From: Pseudoalteromonas amylolytica
GTDB lineage: Bacteria; Pseudomonadota; Gammaproteobacteria; Enterobacterales; Alteromonadaceae
Assembly: GCF_001854605.1 (NCBI RefSeq)
Contig: NZ_MKJU01000006.1
Span: 248,001 to 312,000, forward strand
Reading direction: 5' to 3'
DNA length: 64,000 nt
Below are positions 56,587-64,000 of this stretch, one piece after another; within the stretch, counting starts at the first letter, position 1; every line of letters begins with the position of its first letter. A program made the position numbers and the translations under genes. Below the pieces are notes generated by a model that had not been told where the DNA came from, did no database searches, and saw only the letters and a program-made list of their open reading frames with translations.

Positions 56587-57513
56587 TTAACCATAATAAG
56601 ATGGTGCGTTTTCATCGGGTCTGGTTTTGAAGCGACGATGTAACCACATATATTGTTCTGGGGCCAACATGATCGCTTCCTCCATCCGCTGATTGACTCT
56701 GGTCACGTCTTGTTTGGCATCGTCACTTGGAAAATCTGCCAATGCAGGATAAATTTTTAGGTGATACTTACCTCTAGCATCTCTTGTGCCACTTAAGCTC
56801 AGTGTTTCACAATTTTTGCTTGATGAAAATATCAAAGTGCCAGTTGTTGTGGCAGCATCAGGGACTGCAAAAAATGGAGTAAACTCGCACCGATTCCGGC
56901 CATAATCTTGATCGGGTAAGTAGTAACACATCTTTTTATCTTTCAACGCTTGTAGTAGCCCTTTTACATCTCGCTTGGTAATGAGGCTTTCATTAGAACG
57001 TAACCGTCCTTTGGTCATAAAATATTCCATGAGTGGATTATTATGTGGCCGATAGAAGCCGATGCCCTGCTGTGCAGTGCCCAGTATACGACCCAGCATT
57101 TCTAAGTGTAGCATATGCGGCACTAGCAATAAGACGCCTTTCCCTTGTTTTTGTATATGCTCCACATGCTCAATGCCATCAATGGAGCCTATTACTCGGT
57201 TAATACGCCATTGAGGCCACCACCATGCCATGCCAGTTTCTAGCGTTGCAATTCCCGTGTTTTCCATGTTTTTTAACACCATTTCACGCTGTTGTTGCTC
57301 ATTGAGCTTTGGGAAGCACAATCTGACATTGATCTGGGCAATTTTGCGGCGCTTTTTCACAAAGCGGTGTACAAGGCGACCCAGAAATTTACCTAACAAA
57401 AACTGAGCACGTTGCGGCAGCCAAGATATCAGGTACATGAACAATACGCCAAGCCAAGTTAGCCAGTAACGAGGTGCAAGGAACGACCATTTGAAAGTAG
57501 GGGTTGTGACCAC
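56587..57513 (-). CDS. LpxL/HtrB-type lipid A acyltransferase
   Basis: A 308-residue membrane acyltransferase with an N-terminal membrane helix and the catalytic H-x4-E motif in LLLVPHMLHLEMLG (about residue 133). GIGFYRPHNNPLMEYF and KMCYYLPDQDYGRNRCEFTPFF are conserved in LpxL/LpxM. It adds a secondary acyl chain to Kdo2-lipid A at the inner membrane. LpxL versus LpxM cannot be decided by eye. Confidence 0.9.
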   Translation of the reverse strand: MVTTPTFKWSFLAPRYWLTWLGVLFMYLISWLPQRAQFLLGKFLGRLVHRFVKKRRKIAQINVRLCFPKLNEQQQREMVLKNMENTGIATLETGMAWWWPQWRINRVIGSIDGIEHVEHIQKQGKGVLLLVPHMLHLEMLGRILGTAQQGIGFYRPHNNPLMEYFMTKGRLRSNESLITKRDVKGLLQALKDKKMCYYLPDQDYGRNRCEFTPFFAVPDAATTTGTLIFSSSKNCETLSLSGTRDARGKYHLKIYPALADFPSDDAKQDVTRVNQRMEEAIMLAPEQYMWLHRRFKTRPDENAPSYYG

Positions 57514-57570
57514 AAAAATTATCTCTTACTACACTAATGGCGATAGTTTATCGACAAGTGCTAAAAAATA

Positions 57571-57596
57571 CAAAAGCCGACATATGTCGGCTTTTG
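57571..57596 (-). terminator. Palindromic terminator after tolC
   Basis: A perfect 26-bp palindrome, CAAAAGCCGACAT (57571-57583) mirrored to 57596. On the minus strand it is followed by TATTTTTT, giving a good U-tract for tolC; on the plus strand the tail is weak. Confidence 0.85.
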
Positions 57597-57621
57597 TGCT
57601 CAAAGGTGATTAACGTTAGGC

Positions 57622-58968
57622 TTAGCCTTGTATTAAACCTTTGTTGATAGCTTCTAAATCGCTGCGCGAAAGAGTACCAGCGGCTTGTTTTAAGCGCAGT
57701 GAAGACAGTACATATTGATAACGCAGGTTAGCTAGGTTCTTTTTCGCATTATATAAACTTTGCGTACTGACTAACACGTCAACAATGGTACGAGTACCCA
57801 CTTCAAAACCAGCTTCGGTCGCTTGTAATGCACTTTGCGCTGAGACCACTGACTGTTCTAATGCGCGATATGTTGCAACATTAGAAACCACTTGATTATA
57901 CGATGTAATAACTGAGCGGGTGACTTCCCTCATGCTTGCTTCTAAGTCTTGACTTGCACCTACATAGAGTGCACGAGCTTGCTCGGTTGCCGCAAGTGTA
58001 GTGCCACCAGAGTAAATAGGCACATTGAAGGTCACGCCAACCGTTGTTTGATCTTCCCTTGGCTGGTGGACCATGCCATTTGAGTCGGTTAGCGTATCAC
58101 CATAGCTTGCGTTTAAGTTCAACGTTGGGTAGTGGCCTGCTTTGGCAAGCTCAATTTGATCCCCTGCAATATCTAAACTGGCTTTAGCGATAGCCAGCGA
58201 TAAGTTTTTATCTTTAGCCACGCTGATGAAGTCGTTCACTGCTTTGCTCGGCGATACCGTTGAGAAGGTCTGGGTGTTAAGCGGGTCAAGCTGACTATGG
58301 TATTTACCTGTGATTGTACGTAGTGCTTCACGAGCGGTTTCCACATCATTCTCAGCGCCGATTTCATTGGCTACTGCGCGGTCATACTGAGCTTGTGCTT
58401 CGTGAACGTCTGTGATTGCAGTTAAACCAACTTCATAACGTTGTTTAGTTTGCTCAAGCTGACGTTCAATCGCGCGTTTCTCTGCTTGCACAAATTCTAG
58501 GCTATCTAATGAGCTAAGAACATCAAAGTAGCCTTGTGCTATACGTACAACGAGCTCCTGTTGTGCTTGCTCGTATAAGGTTGTAGCTTGTAATGCTTGC
58601 TTTTCTGCGATGCCTAGGTTTTTCCACGATGACATATTAAAAATGGTTTGGCGCAATGATAATGTACGGCTAAATGTATCGCGAAAACCACTACCTATGC
58701 TGTAGCCTGTAACATCGTTTTGCGTGCCAGGAAATGCATCTGCGTCTATTTGACTGTAGCCTGCTTCAAATCCAAGTTGAGGTAGCAGTACTCCTAATGC
58801 TTGGTCTTGAGCGAATTTTTGTGCATCAGCTTGTGCTTTTGCTTTTAACACTGTTGGATCGTTTGCAGTTGCTATGTCGTATACTTGCAGTAAATCTTCG
58901 GCTTGCGATAGATTAGAAGTTAGCGCACAGGATAAGCCAACTAAAAGAGATATAATGCTTTTTTTCAT
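57622..58968 (-). CDS. tolC: TolC family outer-membrane channel
   Basis: A 448-residue protein with signal peptide (cleavage after SQA), then DLLQVYDIATANDPTVLKAKAQADA, the family's first helical pair, and the repeat sequence ...YEVGLTAITDVHEAQAQYD and FEVGTRTIVDVLVSTQSLYN, the two structurally repeated halves of TolC. It forms the outer-membrane exit duct for tripartite efflux and type I secretion. It faces nudF across 220 bp, the common gammaproteobacterial arrangement. Confidence 0.95.
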   Translation of the reverse strand: MKKSIISLLVGLSCALTSNLSQAEDLLQVYDIATANDPTVLKAKAQADAQKFAQDQALGVLLPQLGFEAGYSQIDADAFPGTQNDVTGYSIGSGFRDTFSRTLSLRQTIFNMSSWKNLGIAEKQALQATTLYEQAQQELVVRIAQGYFDVLSSLDSLEFVQAEKRAIERQLEQTKQRYEVGLTAITDVHEAQAQYDRAVANEIGAENDVETAREALRTITGKYHSQLDPLNTQTFSTVSPSKAVNDFISVAKDKNLSLAIAKASLDIAGDQIELAKAGHYPTLNLNASYGDTLTDSNGMVHQPREDQTTVGVTFNVPIYSGGTTLAATEQARALYVGASQDLEASMREVTRSVITSYNQVVSNVATYRALEQSVVSAQSALQATEAGFEVGTRTIVDVLVSTQSLYNAKKNLANLRYQYVLSSLRLKQAAGTLSRSDLEAINKGLIQG

Positions 58969-59188
58969 CGTTCGTTCAGTCCTTAGACAACTTTTTGTAT
59001 TGAATGCATGTTACCTTGTTTTTCTTTAGAACGAAAAAGTTAAAACGTAAAACAGCATCAACAAATGTAACAGAATATAATACGTGCCTTTTTAGATAGT
59101 AAAAGACGCCTACAGGGTAATAAAGGTACATCATGGGGCTAGTTGTATTGAATTTAAACCCCTACTGTAAAAAATTAGGATCTAACTT

Positions 59189-59806
59189 ATGCCAACAATT
59201 TCGTGTTTTGATAGCAAAGATGTATTACTAGAAGATGTACAAACGGTATTTAACGGTTTTTTTAAGATCCAAACCTATCATTTTCGCCACGCGTTATTCG
59301 CTGGGGGAATGTCTCAGACGATTACCAGAGAAATATTGGAACGTGGACATGCGGTGGCGGTGTTACCTTACGACCCCAATATAGATTCAGTATTATTAAT
59401 TGAACAAATTAGAATTGGCGCAATAGCGAGCAAGGAGTCGCCATGGTTATTAGAATGCATCGCTGGTATGGCAGAAGGAAGTAAGGATTTTGAGCAGGTA
59501 GCACGTAAAGAAGCGTTTGAAGAAGCTGGGCTGGAGCTTAATGATTTGCATTTTATGACGTCGTACCTCTCAAGCCCAGGCGGCACGACCGAGCGTTTAT
59601 ATTTGTATCTCGCTAAAACTGACCTATCCAATGCGGGTGGAGTTTTTGGTCTTGATAGTGAAGGTGAAGACATCAAGAGTCATGTGCTACCATACAGTGA
59701 TGCTATTGCGCGATTAAACAGTGGCGAGATTGACAATGCCGCTACCGTGATTAGTTTGCAATGGTTAGCAATACACAAAGAGCAGATTCTGGCCCAATGG
59801 GCGTAA
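59189..59806 (+). CDS. nudF: ADP-ribose diphosphatase, Nudix family
   Basis: A 205-residue Nudix hydrolase. The Nudix box is GMAEGSKDFEQVARKEAFEEAG: the REUxEExG core is kept as KEAFEEAG, while the first box Glu and the Arg are Lys. MTSYLSSPGGTTERLYLYLA is the family's substrate loop. It cleaves ADP-ribose to AMP and ribose 5-phosphate. It opens the nudF-yqiB-cpdA-yqiA-parE operon. Confidence 0.93.
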   Translation: MPTISCFDSKDVLLEDVQTVFNGFFKIQTYHFRHALFAGGMSQTITREILERGHAVAVLPYDPNIDSVLLIEQIRIGAIASKESPWLLECIAGMAEGSKDFEQVARKEAFEEAGLELNDLHFMTSYLSSPGGTTERLYLYLAKTDLSNAGGVFGLDSEGEDIKSHVLPYSDAIARLNSGEIDNAATVISLQWLAIHKEQILAQWA

Positions 59807-59825
59807 TTAGCAGTGGGGTATCTCG

Positions 59826-60281
59826 TTGAGTGATATAGTTGTAGAACGCGCCTATGTGCAGTCTTTACCAAAATACATTACATTATGCGAACGTAACTAT
59901 TTACGAGCGCTAAAGGTGTTACCTCACGAAGAGCATGGGGCACAAAGAGCAATAGAGCTTGCCAATGTACATTATGTGATTGAGGTACAAGGGTGTGCCA
60001 GATATACCACTGATATCACCATCAAGCAAACGTCTGCCAGTAATGTATTTTTCCCAAGTTTACATTTGTCTGTGCGTCTTTATCACGATGCCAAAGTGGC
60101 GGAAGTGATCCATCAAGATTATCACCAGCGGATCAAACCTTCGTATCGTTATCCGAATCCAAATATGCACCAAAAAGATGAAAAGTATCAAATAAATGCC
60201 TTTTTGGCTGACTGGTTAATGGCGTGCTTAGAAAGTGGTAAGACGCCATTGAATTGGGATGTAAATAATGGCTTGGTTTGA
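59826..60281 (+). CDS. yqiB: DUF1249 family protein YqiB
   Basis: A 151-residue protein starting at TTG 59826; YVQSLPKYITLCERNYLRALKVLP and YPNPNMHQKDEKYQINAFLADWL are conserved in YqiB/DUF1249. Function unknown. The end overlaps cpdA by 14 bp. Confidence 0.9.
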   Translation: MSDIVVERAYVQSLPKYITLCERNYLRALKVLPHEEHGAQRAIELANVHYVIEVQGCARYTTDITIKQTSASNVFFPSLHLSVRLYHDAKVAEVIHQDYHQRIKPSYRYPNPNMHQKDEKYQINAFLADWLMACLESGKTPLNWDVNNGLV

Positions 60282-61041
60282 TGACACTCACCATTTTAAA
60301 AAGAGCCGAATAAAGCTTGCCCACATTACTGACAGCCATCTTTTTGCCGACCCCCAAGGTCAGTATTTTGACATCAATACCGCAGAGTACTTAAAGCAGG
60401 TATTACAGCAGTTGACTCAGTATGAGATTGATGGAGTGATATTTGGTGGGGATCTAACACAAGATCACAGTGTTGCCTCATATGAGTTATTCAGTCTGCT
60501 GGTCAAACGCTCTGGTTTGTCTTGCCCAGTATTTTGGGTGCCAGGTAATCATGATGAAATACAAATGCTTGAGCAGATGAGTCGAGGCCAGATAAGTGCA
60601 GCAAAACGTTTGTGTACCAACAACCTCGATATTCTACTGTTAGATACCAAAGGGGAAACCCCTGCGGGTTGGTGTGAAGCGCAGCACCTCAAAGATACTG
60701 AAGCAGTAATCAAAAGCTCAGAGCACAAAACCATTGCTTTTTGTCATCATCACTCCATTCCAATCAATGGCTACTTGGACAAACACATACTTGAAAATGG
60801 CCCTCAGTTACTCAATACATTGGTAAATACAGGTGACGTATTGGCAGTTTTTCATGGCCATGTACACAACGAATATCACAGCCAATTTAGAGGGCTTGAT
60901 GTGTATGCAACACCTGCTACATCGGTGCAGTTTACCAAACATGTTAGTGACTGGCAGCAGCAAGACTTGGGGCCCGCATGGCGGCTGGTATGCATTGACG
61001 GGCAAAACTATGATACCGAGGTTGTATGGTTAAACGAGTGA
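60268..61041 (+). CDS. cpdA: 3',5'-cyclic-AMP phosphodiesterase
   Basis: A 257-residue metallophosphoesterase. All metal-binding blocks are present: LAHITDSHLF, FGGDLTQDHS, VPGNHDE, FCHHHSIP and FHGHVHNEY. CpdA lowers cAMP and so CRP activity. It overlaps both neighbours. Confidence 0.95.
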   Translation: MAWFDDTHHFKKSRIKLAHITDSHLFADPQGQYFDINTAEYLKQVLQQLTQYEIDGVIFGGDLTQDHSVASYELFSLLVKRSGLSCPVFWVPGNHDEIQMLEQMSRGQISAAKRLCTNNLDILLLDTKGETPAGWCEAQHLKDTEAVIKSSEHKTIAFCHHHSIPINGYLDKHILENGPQLLNTLVNTGDVLAVFHGHVHNEYHSQFRGLDVYATPATSVQFTKHVSDWQQQDLGPAWRLVCIDGQNYDTEVVWLNE

Positions 61042-61592
61042 TTTACATTCATGGTTTTAACAGTTCAGAGCTATCAGCCAAGGCCCAGCAGTTCGGTGTG
61101 TGGTTAAAAGAGCAGGCATTGCAAAGCCACTATATTACTCCACGCCTGCACTATGATCCCCGTGTTGCGATCACCCAGCTAGAATCTTTACTTGATAGTA
61201 ATACGGTATTGTTGGGTAGCTCCCTTGGCGGGTTTTACGCCACGTATCTTTCACAACAGTACAATATTCCAGCGGTTGTGATTAATCCTGCGGTTAGGCC
61301 TTTTGAATTATTGGCGGATTATTTGGGCCCACAGTATAATCCCTATCAACAGATACATTATCAACTGGGTCAAGAACATGTGTATGCTCTGCGGCAATTG
61401 TATCTACAGCGACTCACAGCCCCATCATTGTTGATGCTTTTGCAGCAAATGGGCGATGAAGTTCTGCCGTACCAACATGCATTGCAATACTACAAATCAT
61501 GCCCGCAAAGAGTAGAGTTTGCTGGTGATCATAGTTTTATGGGCTTTCAACGTTACTTTGACACTGTTGTCAATTTTCTTAAAATCACGTAA
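61026..61592 (+). CDS. yqiA: YqiA family esterase
   Basis: A 188-residue alpha/beta hydrolase. VIYIHGFNSSE is the oxyanion region, LLGSSLGGFYATYLS the nucleophile elbow with Ser, and the terminal GDHSFMGFQRY supplies the His. The ATG lies within the end of cpdA (16-bp overlap). Confidence 0.94.
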   Translation: MVKRVIYIHGFNSSELSAKAQQFGVWLKEQALQSHYITPRLHYDPRVAITQLESLLDSNTVLLGSSLGGFYATYLSQQYNIPAVVINPAVRPFELLADYLGPQYNPYQQIHYQLGQEHVYALRQLYLQRLTAPSLLMLLQQMGDEVLPYQHALQYYKSCPQRVEFAGDHSFMGFQRYFDTVVNFLKIT

Positions 61593-61624
61593 AACAGAAC
61601 GAATTAAATAAAAAGAATTTACCT

Positions 61625-63520
61625 ATGAGCGAGCAAAATTATAACGCCGAAGCGATTGAGGTTTTAAATGGTCTGGAACCGGTAAAACGTCGTCCAGGCA
61701 TGTATACGGATACCACGCGCCCTAACCACCTTGGACAAGAGGTGATTGATAACAGTGTGGATGAAGCGCTCGCGGGGCACGCTACCAAAATAGATGTTAT
61801 TTTACATGAAGATAACTCACTAGAAGTTATTGATGATGGCCGTGGCATGCCGGTGGACATTCACCCTGAAGAAGGTTTGCCAGGTGTTGAGCTCATCCTC
61901 ACCAAGCTTCACGCCGGTGGTAAGTTCTCCAATAAAAATTATCAGTTTTCAGGTGGTTTGCACGGGGTAGGGATCTCGGTTGTGAATGCCTTATCAAGCC
62001 GTGTTGAGATAACCGTTAAGCGTGATGCGCAAGTGTATGAAATGGCGTTTGAGCATGGTGATAAAGTACAAGACCTAACGGTGACAGGCACTGTGGGTAA
62101 GCGGAACACAGGTACATCGGTTCATTTTTGGCCCGATGCCAGTTACTTTGATTCAGCGAACTTTTCTTTAGCTAAGCTCAATCATGTACTTAAAGCCAAG
62201 GCGGTACTTTGTCCCGGTCTGAGAATTCGCTTTATCAATAAGCAAACCAAAGAAACGCAGGAATGGCACTATGAAGCGGGTCTTGAAGATTATCTAAAAG
62301 ACAGCTCGCAAGGTTATGAAGTGCTTCCAAAAAGCCCTTTCACCGGTAGTTTCAGTGGTTCTACTGAGGGCGTAGATTGGGCGTTACATTGGTTGCCTGA
62401 AGGGGGGGAGTCGATCACCGAAAGTTATGTGAACCTCATACCAACCGCGCAAGGTGGAACCCACGTGAATGGCTTAAGACAGGGGCTACTGGAAGCGATG
62501 CGAGAATTTTGTGAGTTTCGTAACCTGTTACCACGCGGCGTAAAACTCACACCTGACGATATTTGGGATAAATGTAGCTATGTATTGTCAGTTAAAATGC
62601 AAGACCCGCAGTTTGCGGGCCAAACCAAAGAAAAGCTTTCTTCTCGTTCATGTGCCACGTTTGTGTCGGGTATTGTTAAAGATGCCTTTAGCTTATGGTT
62701 GAACGAGCACACCGATACGGCTGAACTACTCGCAGAGCTGTGTATCAGCAATGCTCAAAAGCGGATGCGAGCGGCGAAAAAGGTGGTCCGTAAAAAGGTT
62801 ACTTCAGGGCCAGCATTACCGGGTAAATTGACGGATTGTTCGGGCAGCGAAACTGAGCGTTCGGAGCTGTTCCTCGTGGAAGGGGACTCAGCTGGTGGCT
62901 CGGCAAAACAAGCTCGAGATCGTGAATTTCAGGCAATCATGCCGCTCAGAGGTAAGATTTTAAATACTTGGGAAGTTGAGTCGGGTCAGATCCTCGCGTC
63001 ACAAGAGGTTCATGATATCTCTGTTGCCTTGGGTATAGACCCAGATTCGGAAGATTTGTCTGGCTTGCGCTATGGAAAAATCTGTATTCTCGCGGATGCA
63101 GACTCCGATGGGTTGCACATCGCCACCTTGTTATGTGCGCTGTTTGTGCGCCACTTCCCTGCCTTGGTTAAGCAAGGGCATGTGTATGTGGCTATGCCTC
63201 CGCTATTTCGTATCGATGTGGGCAAAGAGGTGTACTATGCGTTGGATGAAGATGAAAAAAAGGGCGTGCTAGATCGCATTGAAGCTGAGAAAAAACGTGG
63301 CAAGGTAAATGTGCAGCGTTTTAAAGGTCTAGGTGAGATGAACCCCTTACAACTTCGTGAAACCACGATGGATCCAAATACACGCCGCTTGGTGCAATTA
63401 ACGCTTGAAGAGCAGGAGCAAACCATGGAAATGATGGACATGCTGCTGGCTAAAAAGCGTTCAGGCGATAGAAAAGAATGGCTTGAAAACCACGGTGACA
63501 AAGCGCAAGTAGAGGTGTAA
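61625..63520 (+). CDS. parE: DNA topoisomerase IV subunit B
   Basis: A 631-residue GHKL ATPase/TOPRIM protein. ATP site: DNSVDEALAGH, DDGRGMPV and GLHGVGISVVNALS. TOPRIM: LFLVEGDSAGGSAKQ with LRGKILN, and DADSDGLHI. The size and the ending match ParE rather than GyrB, which carries an extra insert. With ParC it decatenates daughter chromosomes. Confidence 0.97.
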   Translation: MSEQNYNAEAIEVLNGLEPVKRRPGMYTDTTRPNHLGQEVIDNSVDEALAGHATKIDVILHEDNSLEVIDDGRGMPVDIHPEEGLPGVELILTKLHAGGKFSNKNYQFSGGLHGVGISVVNALSSRVEITVKRDAQVYEMAFEHGDKVQDLTVTGTVGKRNTGTSVHFWPDASYFDSANFSLAKLNHVLKAKAVLCPGLRIRFINKQTKETQEWHYEAGLEDYLKDSSQGYEVLPKSPFTGSFSGSTEGVDWALHWLPEGGESITESYVNLIPTAQGGTHVNGLRQGLLEAMREFCEFRNLLPRGVKLTPDDIWDKCSYVLSVKMQDPQFAGQTKEKLSSRSCATFVSGIVKDAFSLWLNEHTDTAELLAELCISNAQKRMRAAKKVVRKKVTSGPALPGKLTDCSGSETERSELFLVEGDSAGGSAKQARDREFQAIMPLRGKILNTWEVESGQILASQEVHDISVALGIDPDSEDLSGLRYGKICILADADSDGLHIATLLCALFVRHFPALVKQGHVYVAMPPLFRIDVGKEVYYALDEDEKKGVLDRIEAEKKRGKVNVQRFKGLGEMNPLQLRETTMDPNTRRLVQLTLEEQEQTMEMMDMLLAKKRSGDRKEWLENHGDKAQVEV

Positions 63521-64000
63521 ATGATGATACGGTTCACCCTAGTAGCAATGAGTGCACTCATAAGTTTGCTGATGTGGACTAAATCCGCGGCTGCAAATGA
63601 TGAGTTGTTGGAGCGGCTAACTCTGCCCAAAGGTTATGAGATCAGTTATTTTGCGAAAAATGTTGAAAATGCTAGGCAGTTGGCCGTTTCTTCATCGGGG
63701 GTGGTGTATGCAGGTTCACGCAAAGCTGGCAAAGTCTACGCCCTGATTGACCATAATCAAGATGGTGTCGCGGATCGCCAGATTGTGTTGGCAAAAAACC
63801 TTAATATGCCGTCAGGACTGGCGCTTTACCAAGGCGATTTATATGTCGCCGAGGTCCATCGCATCATACGTTTCAAAAGTATTGACAAGCAGCTTAGCAA
63901 GCCAAGTTTTGAGGTGGTGTTTGATAACTTACCAACGGATCGCCACCATGGCTGGAAGTTTATTCGTTTTACCGAAAGTGGTGAGCTATTGGTCCCCGTG
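63521..64000 (+). CDS. PQQ-type aldose sugar dehydrogenase-like protein, N-terminal part (3' end outside window)
   Basis: The frame opens with ATGATG immediately after the parE stop and runs to the window edge (160 codons). The first 24 or so residues form a signal peptide ending in KSAAA. LTLPKGYEISYFAK, the Asp-rich loop DHNQDGVAD and GLALYQGDLYVAEVHRIIRF fit the soluble PQQ-dependent sugar dehydrogenase/sorbosone dehydrogenase propeller family. GAGGTG at 63512-63517 serves either ATG 63521 or 63524. Confidence 0.8.
   Translation, partial: MMIRFTLVAMSALISLLMWTKSAAANDELLERLTLPKGYEISYFAKNVENARQLAVSSSGVVYAGSRKAGKVYALIDHNQDGVADRQIVLAKNLNMPSGLALYQGDLYVAEVHRIIRFKSIDKQLSKPSFEVVFDNLPTDRHHGWKFIRFTESGELLVPV

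Overview
The window reads as chromosomal DNA of a marine gammaproteobacterium of the order Alteromonadales, most likely Pseudoalteromonas. The basis is moderate G+C, conserved housekeeping blocks in the gammaproteobacterial order (yggS-proC-yggT-DUF4426-rdgB-hemW facing pilT-pilU; rsmE-gshB-yqgE-ruvX; tolC facing nudF-yqiB-cpdA-yqiA-parE), and families typical of the group (DUF2333, TIGR04219, TIGR03899, DUF4426). Names rest on reading the protein sequences by eye; no database search was run. No tRNA, rRNA, intact insertion sequence or CRISPR array was found.

Positions 1-18452 hold the end of a surface-polysaccharide cluster. It contains a polymerase-like membrane protein cut by the window edge, two GT4 glycosyltransferases, an AsnB-type amidotransferase, a frameshifted polysaccharide deacetylase and a formyltransferase. 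A bacillosamine-type set follows: PglC-like phosphosugar transferase, PglD-like acetyltransferase, PglE-like aminotransferase and, further on, a PglF/WbpM-like 4,6-dehydratase. Between PglE and the dehydratase lies a sulfate cassette (cysD, cysN, an SLC13-type permease, cysC) that would make PAPS. An outer-membrane YjbH-family protein closes the cluster.

Positions 18453-26858 look accessory. They carry a lipoprotein with a good promoter and terminator, a tyrosine-recombinase-like remnant without catalytic residues, and a two-gene unit of a Maf/DUF115 (flagellin-glycosylation type) protein followed 14 bp later by an exported protein with 17 perfect copies of an 18-bp repeat encoding DSFGSE/G. 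dusA follows, then an unlisted 49-residue Cys-rich peptide with a double-glycine leader, bounded by its own promoter and terminator. The Maf/repeat-protein pair and the peptide are the best candidates for undescribed biology.

Positions 26859-39424 carry a psp envelope-stress operon (pspA, pspC and a membrane protein), a copper chaperone, DUF2333 and TIGR04219 genes, a REC-DUF3369-GGDEF-EAL protein with a degenerate GGDEF site, ygiQ, and an orphan TRAP-type binding protein divergent from a histidine-kinase-like protein whose phospho-acceptor His appears replaced by Gln. Positions 39444-64000 are mostly housekeeping: a DUF885 lipoprotein, the hemW-to-yggS block, pilTU, the ruvX-to-rsmE block, DUF350, glnE, a TcpQ-domain protein, an LpxL-like acyltransferase, tolC, nudF to parE, and the start of a PQQ-type sugar dehydrogenase cut by the right edge.
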